This document shows, piece after piece, positions 25,372 to 33,855 of a stretch of DNA of 64,000 nt; within the stretch, counting starts at the first letter, position 1, and every line of letters begins with the position of its first letter. The DNA is taken from assembly GCF_003053845.1 (NCBI RefSeq), contig NZ_QAYG01000001.1, forward strand, positions 1-64,000, in the 5' to 3' direction. This DNA comes from Breoghania corrubedonensis. GTDB taxonomy: Bacteria > Pseudomonadota > Alphaproteobacteria > Rhizobiales > Stappiaceae. Below the pieces are notes generated by a model. It did not search any database, had not been told where the DNA came from, and was given only the letters and a program-made list of their open reading frames with translations. The translations under genes were made by a program, and so were the position numbers.

Positions 25372-25470
25372 TATGCGCTAAATCGCATATTATAATTTTA
25401 TTCGCTAAAGAACATATATCGATTTTATGCTCTATATCACATATTGACGTTTTATGCGGTATAGAACATA
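25372..25470 (+). promoter_or_regulatory. four tandem HipB-type operators
   Basis: Four copies of an 18-base motif, TATGC-N8-GCATA or a close variant, begin at 25372, 25399, 25426 and 25453, a spacing of exactly 27 bases each time. O1 has perfect arms (TATGC/GCATA); O2-O4 end in ACATA, and O2 begins TATTC. The layout matches the Escherichia coli HipB operator plan TATCC-N8-GGATA with one base changed per arm. The array is strikingly AT-rich in GC-rich surroundings and ends eight bases before the hipB ATG, so bound HipB would cover the whole promoter. Confidence 0.85.
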
Positions 25471-25478
25471 TTCCGTTC

Positions 25479-25730
25479 ATGAGCGAACTTGCCAGAACAC
25501 CGAACCAGATTGGCACGATCATCCAACGCGCCCGCAAGAAGCGCGGCTGGACCCAGGCGCAGCTTGCCGAGCGCGCGGGGCTTCGTCAGGAGACGATTTC
25601 CCTCATCGAGAACGGTGGAAAGGATGCGAAGCTCACTTCCCTCCTCTCGATCCTCGCCGCGCTGGATCTGGAGTTCAAGATCGACGCGCGCTCCAGAAGC
25701 GAACACCGTGATATCGAGGCCCTGTTCTGA
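25479..25730 (+). CDS. hipB: HipB-like antitoxin and autorepressor
   Basis: An 83-residue XRE-family helix-turn-helix protein (IGTIIQRARKKRGWTQAQLAERAGLRQETISLIENGGKDAKLTSLLSILAALDLEF). It is the antitoxin and DNA-binding partner of HipA. The C-terminus RSRSEHRDIEALF is short. No Shine-Dalgarno is visible before the ATG and the last operator ends only eight bases upstream, so the message may be leaderless or nearly so. Its TGA overlaps the hipA ATG by one base (TGATG), giving coupled synthesis. The recognition helix should contact the TATGC/GCATA half-sites. Confidence 0.9.
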   Translation: MSELARTPNQIGTIIQRARKKRGWTQAQLAERAGLRQETISLIENGGKDAKLTSLLSILAALDLEFKIDARSRSEHRDIEALF

Positions 25731-27097
25731 TGGGCCGCCGTCCGGCCCATGCACCCTTGCGCGTCTACCTGAACAACCGCCGCGTCGGCACGTTCGGCCG
25801 GGAGGCAAGCGGCGCCGTCGCCTTTTCCTATCATGACGACTGGCTCGGCTGGGAAAACGCCCTGCCGGTCTCGCTGTCCCTGGCCCTTCGCGAGACGCCC
25901 TACCGGGGCGCGCCCGTCAGCGCAGTCTTTGAGAACCTGTTGCCGGATTCCGACCGGCTGCGCCGTCTCGTTGCCGAGAAGGTCGGTGCGCCCGGCACCG
26001 ATGCCTACAGCCTTCTGGCGAGGATCGGCCATGATTGCGTCGGCGCCCTGCAGTTCATCGCGGGCGACGATGAGGCCCCGGCCAGCACGGGCAAGCTTGA
26101 GGGGGAACCCGTCGATGCCGCTGCCATCGAAAGGATCCTGAACGGCCTGGGCCAGGCGCCGCTGGGGATTGCCCGCGATGACGCATTCCGGATTTCGGTC
26201 GCGGGTGCGCAGGAGAAAACCGCCCTGCTCCAGCACGAGGGACAATGGATCAGGCCGCACGGCACCACGCCGACGACCCATATCCTCAAGACCGGGATCG
26301 GGGCCCTGCCCGGTGGGATCGATCTCTCCGACAGCGTGGAGAACGAATACTACTGCCTGAAGCTGGCGGAGGCGTTCGGCCTGCCGGTCAACTCGGCCGA
26401 GATAGAGACATTCGGGACGACCAAGGCTCTCGTTATTGAGCGTTTTGATCGCTTTTGGACCCGGGACAAACGTCTCTTGCGGCTGCCGCAGGAAGATTGC
26501 TGTCAGGCCCTTTCGGTGCCGCCGACCCTCAAATATCAGGATCGCGGGGGCCCGGGCATGAAGGAGGTGTTACGGCTGCTTGGGGGCAGCGATACCCCCC
26601 TTGAGGATCAGGAGCGGTTCCTGAAGGCGCAGGCGGTCTTCTGGCTGATCGGGGCGAGCGACGGGCACGCGAAGAACTTCAGCATCTTCCTGCACCCGGG
26701 CGGCGGCTTTCGCATGACGCCACTCTACGACATTCTCACCGCGCAACCGGCGCTGAATGCCCGTCAGATCGACCGCAGACACATGCGCATGGCGATGTCC
26801 GTGGGCAAAAGCAACCATTACCGGTTCGACGGCATCCACGGCCGGCATTTCGTTCAAAGTGCGAAACAGGCAGGGCTTTCCGAAAGACGCGCGGCGGCGC
26901 TGATCGAGGACGTGGCCGACCAGGCGACGGCCGCCCTCGGCCGGGCTTCCGAGGCACTTCCCCACGACTTCCCGCCCGGGATCGTCGAAGCCGTTCGCGA
27001 CGCCGTCATGGCCCGCCGCGAACGGTTCCGCCTGAGCCTGGACGCGGCCTGGCCTAGCCGAGGATCCTTGCGTGATGCCTCAGGTGATCGTCGATGA
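25730..27097 (+). CDS. hipA: HipA family serine/threonine kinase toxin
   Basis: A 455-residue HipA kinase. The N-terminal HipA_N subdomain (LRVYLNNRRVGTF; AVFENLLPDSDRLRRLVAEKVG; LLARIGHDCVGALQF) is followed by the kinase fold with the P-loop-like ISVAGAQEKTALL, the IERFDRF segment, the catalytic loop IGASDGHAKNFSIFL and the metal-binding YDILTA. In Escherichia coli this toxin phosphorylates glutamyl-tRNA synthetase and induces persistence; the target here is unknown. The 3' end runs 44 bases into the convergent fghA gene, so it was probably inserted or extended there. The active-site residues appear intact. Confidence 0.9.
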   Translation: MGRRPAHAPLRVYLNNRRVGTFGREASGAVAFSYHDDWLGWENALPVSLSLALRETPYRGAPVSAVFENLLPDSDRLRRLVAEKVGAPGTDAYSLLARIGHDCVGALQFIAGDDEAPASTGKLEGEPVDAAAIERILNGLGQAPLGIARDDAFRISVAGAQEKTALLQHEGQWIRPHGTTPTTHILKTGIGALPGGIDLSDSVENEYYCLKLAEAFGLPVNSAEIETFGTTKALVIERFDRFWTRDKRLLRLPQEDCCQALSVPPTLKYQDRGGPGMKEVLRLLGGSDTPLEDQERFLKAQAVFWLIGASDGHAKNFSIFLHPGGGFRMTPLYDILTAQPALNARQIDRRHMRMAMSVGKSNHYRFDGIHGRHFVQSAKQAGLSERRAAALIEDVADQATAALGRASEALPHDFPPGIVEAVRDAVMARRERFRLSLDAAWPSRGSLRDASGDRR

Positions 27098-27893
27098 AGG
27101 TCGCGATGAAGAAATACGAGTGATCGTAGCCCGGCTGCATGCGGATCTTGGCGGACTGGCCGGCTTCCTTGCAGGCATCGACCAGACGCCAGGTCTGGAG
27201 CTGTTCCTCCAGGAAGCCGTCCGCATCGCCCTGATCGACCAGGATCTGCGTCGGAAAGCCCCGTTCGCGCACAAGCTCGCAGGCGTCATGCGCCTTCCAC
27301 GCGGCCTGATCCTCACCGAGATAGGCGGTGAACGCCTTCTGGCCCCAGGGCACCTGCGACGGCGCGACGATGGGCGAGAAGGCGGAGACGGACTTGAAAA
27401 GCTCCGGATTGCGCATCGCGACCGTCAGCGCGCCGTGCCCACCCATGGAATGCCCCATGACGCCGAGCGCGCCGGGGCGCACCGGGAAGGCCTCGCGGAT
27501 GAGGGCGGGCAACTCCTCGGTCACGTAGGAATACATCTTGAAGTGGGGCGTCCACGGCGCGGCGGTGGCGTCCACGTAGAAGCCGGCGCCCTGTCCGAGG
27601 TCGTAGGCGTCATCATTGGCGACACCCTCGCCGCGCGGGCTGGTGTCGGGGGCCACGACGATGAGCCCCAGTTCCGACGCCATGCGCTGGGCGCCCGCCT
27701 TCACGGTGAAGTTCTCCTCCGTGCAGGTCAGGCCCGACAGCCAGAACACGCAAGGAACCGGCGCCCGCTCGGCGGCCGGCGGCACGTAGACCGAGAGCTT
27801 CATCCGCGTGCCGGTGGACGTGCTGTCGTGGGAGAGCGTCAGCTGGCGACCGCCGAAAGAGGTCGATTTCGACAGTTCTTCGAAGACAGGCAT
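27054..27893 (-). CDS. fghA: S-formylglutathione hydrolase
   Basis: A 279-residue esterase-D-type alpha/beta hydrolase converting S-formylglutathione to formate and glutathione, the second step of glutathione-dependent formaldehyde oxidation. The nucleophile elbow is MGHSMGGHGAL, with CVFWLSGLTCTEENF and the typical QGDADGFL and PGYDHSYFFIATFIDDHLRHHA near the C-terminus. It follows flhA on the same strand (gap 165 bases), the usual pairing. The 3' end overlaps the convergent hipA gene by 44 bases. Confidence 0.95.
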   Translation of the reverse strand: MPVFEELSKSTSFGGRQLTLSHDSTSTGTRMKLSVYVPPAAERAPVPCVFWLSGLTCTEENFTVKAGAQRMASELGLIVVAPDTSPRGEGVANDDAYDLGQGAGFYVDATAAPWTPHFKMYSYVTEELPALIREAFPVRPGALGVMGHSMGGHGALTVAMRNPELFKSVSAFSPIVAPSQVPWGQKAFTAYLGEDQAAWKAHDACELVRERGFPTQILVDQGDADGFLEEQLQTWRLVDACKEAGQSAKIRMQPGYDHSYFFIATFIDDHLRHHARILG

Positions 27894-28058
27894 TCAGGTA
27901 CTCCGGATTGACGTTCTGACTGGCGACCCGGTGCCGGGGGCCCGGCGACGGTCGCCCGATTTCGGAAAGAGAGCACGGGCGACGATGACACCCGGCCAAG
28001 CGGTGGCGCCGGAAGGCCCGTCGGGCCTCCCGGCAATCACCGCGACCTTCCGGGCGCC

Positions 28059-29189
28059 CTAGTAGAGCACAACCGAACGGATCGACTCGCCGGCGTGCAT
28101 CAGGTCGAAGCCCTTGTTGATGTCTTCCAGCGGCATGGTATGGGTGATCATCGGGTCGATCTCGATCTGCCCGTCCATGTACCAGTCGACGATCTTGGGA
28201 ACATCGGTACGTCCGCGCGCGCCGCCGAAGGCCGTGCCCTTCCAGACGCGACCGGTGACGAGCTGGAACGGACGGGTGGAGATCTCCGCCCCCGCCGGCG
28301 CCACGCCGATGACGATGGACTGGCCCCAGCCGCGGTGCGCGCATTCCAGCGCGTTGCGCATCACGTTGACATTGCCCGTGCAGTCAAAGGTGTAGTCCGC
28401 GCCGCCGATCGTGTCGCCGCGCCGCTTGGTGAGGTTGACCAGATAGGGAACCAGATCGCCCTCGACCTCGGACGGATTGACGAAGTGCGTCATGCCGAAG
28501 CGCTCGGCCATTTCCTTCTTGGCCGGGTTGAGATCGACGCCGACGATCATGCTGGCACCGGCCATCCGGAGGCCCTGAAGCACGTTGAGGCCGATGCCGC
28601 CGAGGCCGAACACCACGGCCGTCGCGCCCACTTCCACCTTCGCCGTGTTGATCACCGCGCCGATGCCGGTGGTGACGCCGCAGCCGATGTAGCAGACCTT
28701 GTCGAAGGGCGCGTCTTCGCGGATCTTGGCGAGCGCGATCTCCGGCAGAACCGTGTAGTTGGCAAACGTCGAGGTGCCCATGTAGTGCAGGATCGGATCA
28801 CCGTCGAGCGTGGAGAAACGCGAGGTGCCGTCCGGCATCAGGCCCTGGCCCTGCGTCGCGCGGATCGAGGTGCACAGGTTGGTCTTGTGGCTGGTGCAGG
28901 AATAGCACTCGCGGCATTCCGGCGTATAAAGCGGGATGACGTGATCGCCCGGCTTCAGCGAGGTGACGCCGGGGCCGACCTCGACGACGACGCCCGCGCC
29001 CTCGTGGCCGAGAATGGCCGGGAACAGGCCTTCCGGGTCCGCGCCCGACAGGGTGAACTCGTCGGTGTGGCAGATGCCCGTCGCCTTGATCTCGACCAGC
29101 ACCTCGCCGACTTTCGGCCCCTCGAGATTGACCGTCGTCACCTCCAGCGGCTTGCCGGCCGCCACGGCCACGGCTGCACGTACTTCCAT
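28059..29189 (-). CDS. flhA: S-(hydroxymethyl)glutathione dehydrogenase (class III alcohol dehydrogenase)
   Basis: A 376-residue zinc enzyme oxidising the formaldehyde-glutathione adduct with NAD+. Visible are the catalytic-zinc ligands in [10 protein letters not shown] and [12 protein letters not shown], the structural-zinc cysteines in [17 protein letters not shown], and the NAD fold [20 protein letters not shown]. It carries formaldehyde from XoxF to S-formylglutathione for FghA. A tandem repeat lies 21-48 bases upstream of its ATG. The frmA/adhI name is equally valid. Confidence 0.96.
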   Translation of the reverse strand: MEVRAAVAVAAGKPLEVTTVNLEGPKVGEVLVEIKATGICHTDEFTLSGADPEGLFPAILGHEGAGVVVEVGPGVTSLKPGDHVIPLYTPECRECYSCTSHKTNLCTSIRATQGQGLMPDGTSRFSTLDGDPILHYMGTSTFANYTVLPEIALAKIREDAPFDKVCYIGCGVTTGIGAVINTAKVEVGATAVVFGLGGIGLNVLQGLRMAGASMIVGVDLNPAKKEMAERFGMTHFVNPSEVEGDLVPYLVNLTKRRGDTIGGADYTFDCTGNVNVMRNALECAHRGWGQSIVIGVAPAGAEISTRPFQLVTGRVWKGTAFGGARGRTDVPKIVDWYMDGQIEIDPMITHTMPLEDINKGFDLMHAGESIRSVVLY

Positions 29190-29209
29190 CGCAGTCGTCC
29201 TTCCAAGAA

Positions 29210-29237
29210 CTCGTTTTCAAGTTGCTCGTTTTCAAGT
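29210..29237 (-). promoter_or_regulatory. tandem 15-base repeat upstream of flhA
   Basis: Read on the minus strand, ACTTGAAAACGAG occurs twice, spaced 15 bases apart, immediately before the flhA leader. This may be a direct-repeat activator site or may include promoter elements (TTGACTTGAAAACG). The remaining divergent region up to 29617 holds no gene I can support; an AT-rich stretch at about 29455-29500 probably contains the promoter for the plus-strand binding-protein gene. Confidence 0.5.
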
Positions 29238-29617
29238 CAAGGCGCGCCGGCACGGATGCCAGCCTGTTCCCCCGTTTGTAAGGGATCGCGCCTGTCCGCT
29301 TCTATGGTCCGAAAGTACGCATTTTCGGTGGCGGGGTCGCCTTCCGTTCACAACGATCCCCAACTCGCTGCCCGCCTTTTTGCGCACGCGCCGCGCATGA
29401 GGCCAAGGCATCGCCATGACGGGCCGGGCGGCAGCGTTCATGGCACTTAAGGCCAATGTCCGGGGTAAATCGCATCTGTAATATTACCGTTAAATGACCC
29501 AGCGGAAGACCGGTCCGCACCCTCGCCACATCTTCGGATCAACCCGCCAGACGGGCGCAAGATCGAGGAGAAGCGACGGGCCAACCGAGACCGGCGGCGG
29601 GCACGGGAGGACTTGGC

Positions 29618-30844
29618 GTGTCATTCACCATCCGGGCCATGGCAAAGGCCGCGTGCGCCGCTGTGACGGTCGCCGTTGCCGCCCTCTCGCCGGGCGCGGC
29701 GTCGGCGCAGACCGCCCCGAAACTCGACATACCGATCGTCTACATTACCCGGGCCGAGGACGCGCGGCTTTCGCTTTCCTTTGTCGATCCGGACGTGAAG
29801 GAGCCAGGCGTCTGGGGTGCGCGGCTGGCGCTGAAGGACAACCAGACGACGGGGCGATTTCTAGGCCACTCCTATTCGCTGATCGAGGTGGTCGTGCCGG
29901 AAGACGGCGACGTGACGGCCGCATTCGAGAAGGAAATCGCCGCCGGGCACCGCTTCTTCATCGCCGATCTTGCGCATGACGACCTCCTCGCCATTGCGCA
30001 GGCAGATGGTGCGTCCGACACGCTCATCTTCAACGGACGTGCCGGCGAGACGGATCTGAGGACCGAAACCTGCTTTCCACAGGTCTTCCACACGGCACTT
30101 TCGCTCGCCATGCGGGCGGACGGGCTGATGCAGTTTCTCGTGTGGAAACGCTGGCCGGACATCTTCCTGCTGTCGGGCTCGGGGCCAGGCGATCCGGCCT
30201 ATGCGGAGGCGATGCGCAAGGCGGCGCGCAAGTTCGGGGCGGAGATCGTCGCCGACGAGACCTATTCCTATTCCCCGATCGCGCGGCGCACGGATTCCGG
30301 CCACATCCAGGTGCAGACGCAGATGCCGGTGGCCACCCAGGGCGCCGGCGATGATTACGACGTGCTGGTGGTGGCCGACGAGAACGACACCTTCGGCGAA
30401 TACCTGCCCTTCAACACCTATGCGCCGCGCCCGGTGGCCGGCACGCAGGGACTGGTGCCGATGGCGTGGCACCGGGTGCAGGAGCAATGGGGCTCCACCC
30501 AGATCCAGCACCGCTTCGAGAAACAGGCAGGCCGCTGGATGGAGGAGCGCGACTACGGCGCCTGGCTCGGCGTGCGCGCCATCGGCGAGGCGGTGACGCG
30601 CACGAATTCGGCCGATCCGGCGAAGATCCGGGCCTATCTGCGCAGCGATGATTTCGCGCTTGGCGGGTTCAAGGGCGTCGGGCTGTCGTTCCGCCCCTGG
30701 AACCAGCAGATGCGCCAGCCGGTGCTGCTCACCAACAAGCGGATCCTGGTTTCCGTTTCGCCGCAGCCGGGCTTCCTGCACCAGAGAAACAGGCTCGACA
30801 GCCTCGGCTACGACAAGCCGGAGACGTCGTGCGACCTGCAATAG
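29618..30844 (+). CDS. ABC substrate-binding protein of the PQQ alcohol dehydrogenase system (LutA/PedA-like)
   Basis: A 408-residue exported binding protein (signal ending GAASAQTAP) resembling branched-chain-amino-acid-type receptors but of the TIGR03863 kind restricted to PQQ alcohol dehydrogenase loci. Recognisable stretches include IPIVYITRAEDARLSLSFVDPD, DTLIFNGRAGETDLR, QFLVWKRWPDIFLLSGSGPGD and the aspartate/glutamate-rich VVADENDTFGEYLPFNTYAPRPV. Translation starts at GTG with GGAGG seven bases upstream. In Methylobacterium lutA belongs to lanthanide uptake, so a lanthanide or lanthanide-chelator ligand is likely. It presumably serves the ATPase/permease pair at 23771-25338. Confidence 0.87.
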   Translation: MSFTIRAMAKAACAAVTVAVAALSPGAASAQTAPKLDIPIVYITRAEDARLSLSFVDPDVKEPGVWGARLALKDNQTTGRFLGHSYSLIEVVVPEDGDVTAAFEKEIAAGHRFFIADLAHDDLLAIAQADGASDTLIFNGRAGETDLRTETCFPQVFHTALSLAMRADGLMQFLVWKRWPDIFLLSGSGPGDPAYAEAMRKAARKFGAEIVADETYSYSPIARRTDSGHIQVQTQMPVATQGAGDDYDVLVVADENDTFGEYLPFNTYAPRPVAGTQGLVPMAWHRVQEQWGSTQIQHRFEKQAGRWMEERDYGAWLGVRAIGEAVTRTNSADPAKIRAYLRSDDFALGGFKGVGLSFRPWNQQMRQPVLLTNKRILVSVSPQPGFLHQRNRLDSLGYDKPETSCDLQ

Positions 30845-30855
30845 AGGGGGAACGC

Positions 30856-31860
30856 ATGCCCGACCTTTCCATGTCCCACGCATCACGGTTCAAGCGCGCC
30901 CTTCCGGCCGCCGCCTCCATCGCCGCCCTGCTCGCCATCGCCTCGCCGGCCGGCGCGCAGACGGTGTTCGTGTCCAACGAGAAGGGCAACTCGATCACCG
31001 TGATCGACGCCAAGACGCGGCAAGTGACGGCGACCATTCCGGTCGGCGAGCGGCCGCGCGGCATCGCACTCTCGCCCGACGGCAAGACGCTCTACATCTG
31101 CGCCTCCGACGAGGACCATATCGAGGTGCTCGATACCGAAAGCCTGGAGGTGACCGGCACGCTGCCGTCCGGTCCGGACCCGGAGCTCATGACCATCGCG
31201 CCCGATGGCAGCCGGCTCTATGCGGCCAACGAGGACGACAACCTGGTCACCGTCATCGATCTTGCCACCGGCGATGCGGTGGCGGAGGTGCAGGTGGGGG
31301 TGGAGCCGGAAGGCATGGCGGTGAGCCCGGACGGCAAGACCATCGTCAACACCTCCGAGACCACCAACATGGCGCATTTCATCGATGCCGACAGCTTCGA
31401 GATCGTCGCCAACGTGCTGGTCGACCAGCGCCCCCGCTTTGCCCAGTTCACCGACGACGGATCTGAAGTCTGGGTGAGCGCGGAAATCGGCGGCACGGTC
31501 TCGGTCATCGATGTGGCGACGAAGGAGATCAAGAAGAAGATCTCGTTTTCCGTCCCGGGTCTGCAGCCCGAAGCGATCCAGCCCGTCGGCATCCGCATCA
31601 CGAAGGACCGCTCGAAGGCCTTCGTGGCGCTGGGCCCGGCCAACCGGGTCGCGGTCGTCAATGCGCAGACGTTCGAGGTTGAGAAATACCTGCTCGTCGG
31701 CCAGCGCGTCTGGCAGCTCGCCTTCACCCCGGACGAGAGCGAGCTCTACGCCACCAATGGCGTTTCCAACGACGTCTCCGTCATCGACGTCGCGAAACTG
31801 AAAACGGTCGTCTCCATTCCGGTGGGAAGCTTCCCGTGGGGGGTCGCGATCAAGCCGTGA
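30856..31860 (+). CDS. PQQ-catabolism-associated YVTN beta-propeller protein
   Basis: A 334-residue exported protein (signal ending ASPAGAQTV) made of seven YVTN-type propeller blades, each with a variant of VIDxxTxxVxxxIPVGxxPxGIALSPDGKTLY. Examples are TVFVSNEKGNSITVIDAKTR near the start and SVIDVAKLKTVVSIPVG near the end. It matches the TIGR03866-type propeller of PQQ clusters (LutB-like position). GAGGGGG precedes the ATG; the gap to the binding-protein gene is 11 bases, so they are co-transcribed. It is probably a periplasmic partner of the binding protein; function unproven. Confidence 0.88.
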   Translation: MPDLSMSHASRFKRALPAAASIAALLAIASPAGAQTVFVSNEKGNSITVIDAKTRQVTATIPVGERPRGIALSPDGKTLYICASDEDHIEVLDTESLEVTGTLPSGPDPELMTIAPDGSRLYAANEDDNLVTVIDLATGDAVAEVQVGVEPEGMAVSPDGKTIVNTSETTNMAHFIDADSFEIVANVLVDQRPRFAQFTDDGSEVWVSAEIGGTVSVIDVATKEIKKKISFSVPGLQPEAIQPVGIRITKDRSKAFVALGPANRVAVVNAQTFEVEKYLLVGQRVWQLAFTPDESELYATNGVSNDVSVIDVAKLKTVVSIPVGSFPWGVAIKP

Positions 31861-31912
31861 GAACGACCGCGGTGCCGGACGGGATGGGAGCATCCCGTTT
31901 TACGCCGCCCCC

Positions 31913-32013
31913 CTCCTTCGTCATTGTCCGGCGCAGTCCGGGCGATCCAGCGGGCCGCAGCATCTGCGGAGAGGGGTGGATCCCCCGGGCGAAGCCGGGG
32001 GATGACGATGGAG
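31913..32013. repeat. intergenic inverted-repeat element, copy B
   Basis: Imperfect terminal inverted repeats (CTCCTTCGTCATTGTCCGG at the left, matching the complement of 31995-32013) enclose GC hairpins including CCCCCGGGCGAAGCCGGGGG. It is the same family as 5131-5261. It lies in the 228-base gap between the beta-propeller gene and the next exported-protein gene, where it could partially terminate or process the message. Confidence 0.68.
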
Positions 32014-32088
32014 AGACCGGGAGAGAGGCGCCGGACAACGAAAGCCTTGAGCAAGAAATCGAACTGAATTCGAGGGAGGGAACACACG

Positions 32089-32538
32089 ATGACACGAACC
32101 GCGACGAACCGACTGAGATCGGCACTTTTCGGACTGGCTGCCGCCGGACTTGCCGGCATCTCGCCTGCCGCCGCTGACGGCTATCTCGCCACCCAGCCGG
32201 AAGAACTGGAAGACCTCATTCTCGGCACCGACATGATCGGCTTCAACGTCTCGCCGAAGGAATACAACCTGCGCACCGGCCAGTCCTATTCGCTGAAGAT
32301 CAAGGCGTCGGGCTATCAGGAATATGCGCTGGTGGCGCCGGAATTCTTCGATTTCATCTGGCTTCGCAAGGTCGAGGCCGGGGACATGGAGATCAAGGCG
32401 AACTCGATCTACGAGCTGGAATTCGAGGAGGAGAGCGAGGCGGAGATCTTCTTCGTGCCGATCCGCCCCGGCACCTATCAGATGTATGCCCGCGGCCTTC
32501 TGGAGAAGGGCACCGTGGTCACGATCAACGTCAAGTGA
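32089..32538 (+). CDS. exported cupredoxin-like protein of unknown function
   Basis: A 149-residue protein with a signal peptide (LFGLAAAGLAGISPAAADG) and a mature beta-rich domain (FNVSPKEYNLRTGQSYSLKIKASGYQEYALVAPEFFDFIWLRKVEAGDMEIKANSIYELEFEEESEAEIFFVPIRPGTYQMYA). The strand pattern and PGTY near the C-terminus recall cupredoxins. The usual copper Cys-His-Met set is missing, whereas there is a dense acidic stretch (ELEFEEESEAEIFF). Given the lanthanide locus, metal binding through acidic residues is an attractive but untested idea. GGGAGGGA precedes the ATG. Confidence 0.75.
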   Translation: MTRTATNRLRSALFGLAAAGLAGISPAAADGYLATQPEELEDLILGTDMIGFNVSPKEYNLRTGQSYSLKIKASGYQEYALVAPEFFDFIWLRKVEAGDMEIKANSIYELEFEEESEAEIFFVPIRPGTYQMYARGLLEKGTVVTINVK

Positions 32539-32542
32539 ACCG

Positions 32543-33136
32543 ATGCGCCATCCCCTGGTAGGTTTTCTGTTGATCGCGTGTATCGCTCCGGCCGGCCCCG
32601 CGCTGGCCGGAGACGATGCCGACTGGCCCTGCGTGCAGCGGCTCGTGCCGCAGATCTCGCCCGCTCAGGTGTGGACGGGGCCCCTTCCTGAGCGTTCGAT
32701 GTGGGCGGACGACGGCGAAGTCGCGCGGCTTGGTGCCGAGATCGCGGCCCGGCGCACCTCGATGGAGGTGGCCGAGGAGCGCGTGGATGCCTTCGCGCGC
32801 AGCCTCGATGCCGGGCACAAGGTGCGGCTGACCGCGCTGTTCGGCCGGGCATTGCAGGTCATCAATTCCGACCGCGCCTCGCTGATTGCCGGCATCAAGC
32901 GCTTCGCCCGCAAACAGGCCGCCCTTGCCGCCCGCGTACGCGAGGCCCGCGTGGCACTCAAGTCGGATACGCTTTCGGGCGAAAAGCGCGCAGACTTGGC
33001 CGAAACGCTCGCCTGGGATCTGCGCATCTACGAGGATCGCGAGAAATCGCAGAAATACCTGTGCGAGCAGCCGGTGTTACTGGAGCAGCGCGCCTTCGCA
33101 CTCGGCCGGATCATCGGCGCGCACCTGGACGATTGA
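32543..33136 (+). CDS. exported helical protein of unknown function
   Basis: A 197-residue protein with a signal peptide (LVGFLLIACIAPAGPALAGD). Beyond WPCVQRLVPQISPAQVWTGP it is mainly helical and charged (EVARLGAEIAARRTSMEVAEERVDAFARSLDAG; RKQAALAARVREARVALKSDTLSGEKRADLAETLAWDLRIYEDREKSQKYLCEQP), with two cysteines. I recognise no family. It starts four bases after the preceding stop and is followed two bases later by the next gene, so it belongs to the same exported-protein operon. Confidence 0.75.
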   Translation: MRHPLVGFLLIACIAPAGPALAGDDADWPCVQRLVPQISPAQVWTGPLPERSMWADDGEVARLGAEIAARRTSMEVAEERVDAFARSLDAGHKVRLTALFGRALQVINSDRASLIAGIKRFARKQAALAARVREARVALKSDTLSGEKRADLAETLAWDLRIYEDREKSQKYLCEQPVLLEQRAFALGRIIGAHLDD

Positions 33137-33138
33137 CC

Positions 33139-33855
33139 ATGCGGCTGCGCCCTCATTTCCTGGCCCTCATCCTGGCCGCGCTTGCCGCGGTCTCCCTCCC
33201 CCCGCCGGCGGCGATTGCGGCAGGGCTCGACGGCCTGACGCCGGGCACGGCCTCGGCCGAAATCTACGGCTTCAACCACCTGGCCTCGCTCGGCGCGCGC
33301 GCGACGATCGTCTACGACTACCGCCTGGAAGGCCGCATGATGGAGGAACCGTTCACCGACGAGATCGTGCTCGATTTCACCCATGCGCAGGCCGACGCCA
33401 AGCACGCCTACGACGTGGAGGCGACGCTCTTTGCCAAGGGTGCGGCCAAGCAGGTCGGGCCGATCGTCGCCAGCACGTTCAATCCGCTGCTGCTGGTCTT
33501 TTTCCAGCGCGACGTCAACCAGATGAGCCGGGGCACCGGCGGATCGGGCCATTATTTCCGCAATGTCATCCGCCACGCCATGTCCGTACCGGGCAACTAC
33601 GCCGAGGAGGCGGTGTCGCTGGAGATCGGCGGAAAGCCGGTGGCGGCGCGGCGGGTCAGCTTCACGCCGTTTGCCGACGACAGCCACAAGGACCAGATGC
33701 AGGGGTTTGCCGCCAAGACCTACACGATCACGGTGAGCGACGCCGTGCCGGGCGGGCTGGTGGCTCTGGAAACCGAGACGGCGGCAGCACCCGGCGCCCC
33801 CGGCGAAGGCCCGATGCTGCACGAAAGCTATCGTTTCAGGGAGGTCAGGCCATGA
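33139..33855 (+). CDS. exported beta-rich protein of unknown function
   Basis: A 238-residue protein with a signal peptide (FLALILAALAAVSLPPPAAIAAG). The mature sequence reads as a beta-sandwich or barrel (EIYGFNHLASLGARATIVYDYRLEGRMMEEPFTDEIVLDF, TYTITVSDAVPGGLVALETE, PMLHESYRFREV). The opening resembles proteins that bind hydrophobic or redox ligands, but I cannot name a family. Its stop overlaps the next start by four bases (ATGA). Placement in a xox/lut-type operon implies a role in methanol oxidation or lanthanide handling. Confidence 0.75.
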   Translation: MRLRPHFLALILAALAAVSLPPPAAIAAGLDGLTPGTASAEIYGFNHLASLGARATIVYDYRLEGRMMEEPFTDEIVLDFTHAQADAKHAYDVEATLFAKGAAKQVGPIVASTFNPLLLVFFQRDVNQMSRGTGGSGHYFRNVIRHAMSVPGNYAEEAVSLEIGGKPVAARRVSFTPFADDSHKDQMQGFAAKTYTITVSDAVPGGLVALETETAAAPGAPGEGPMLHESYRFREVRP

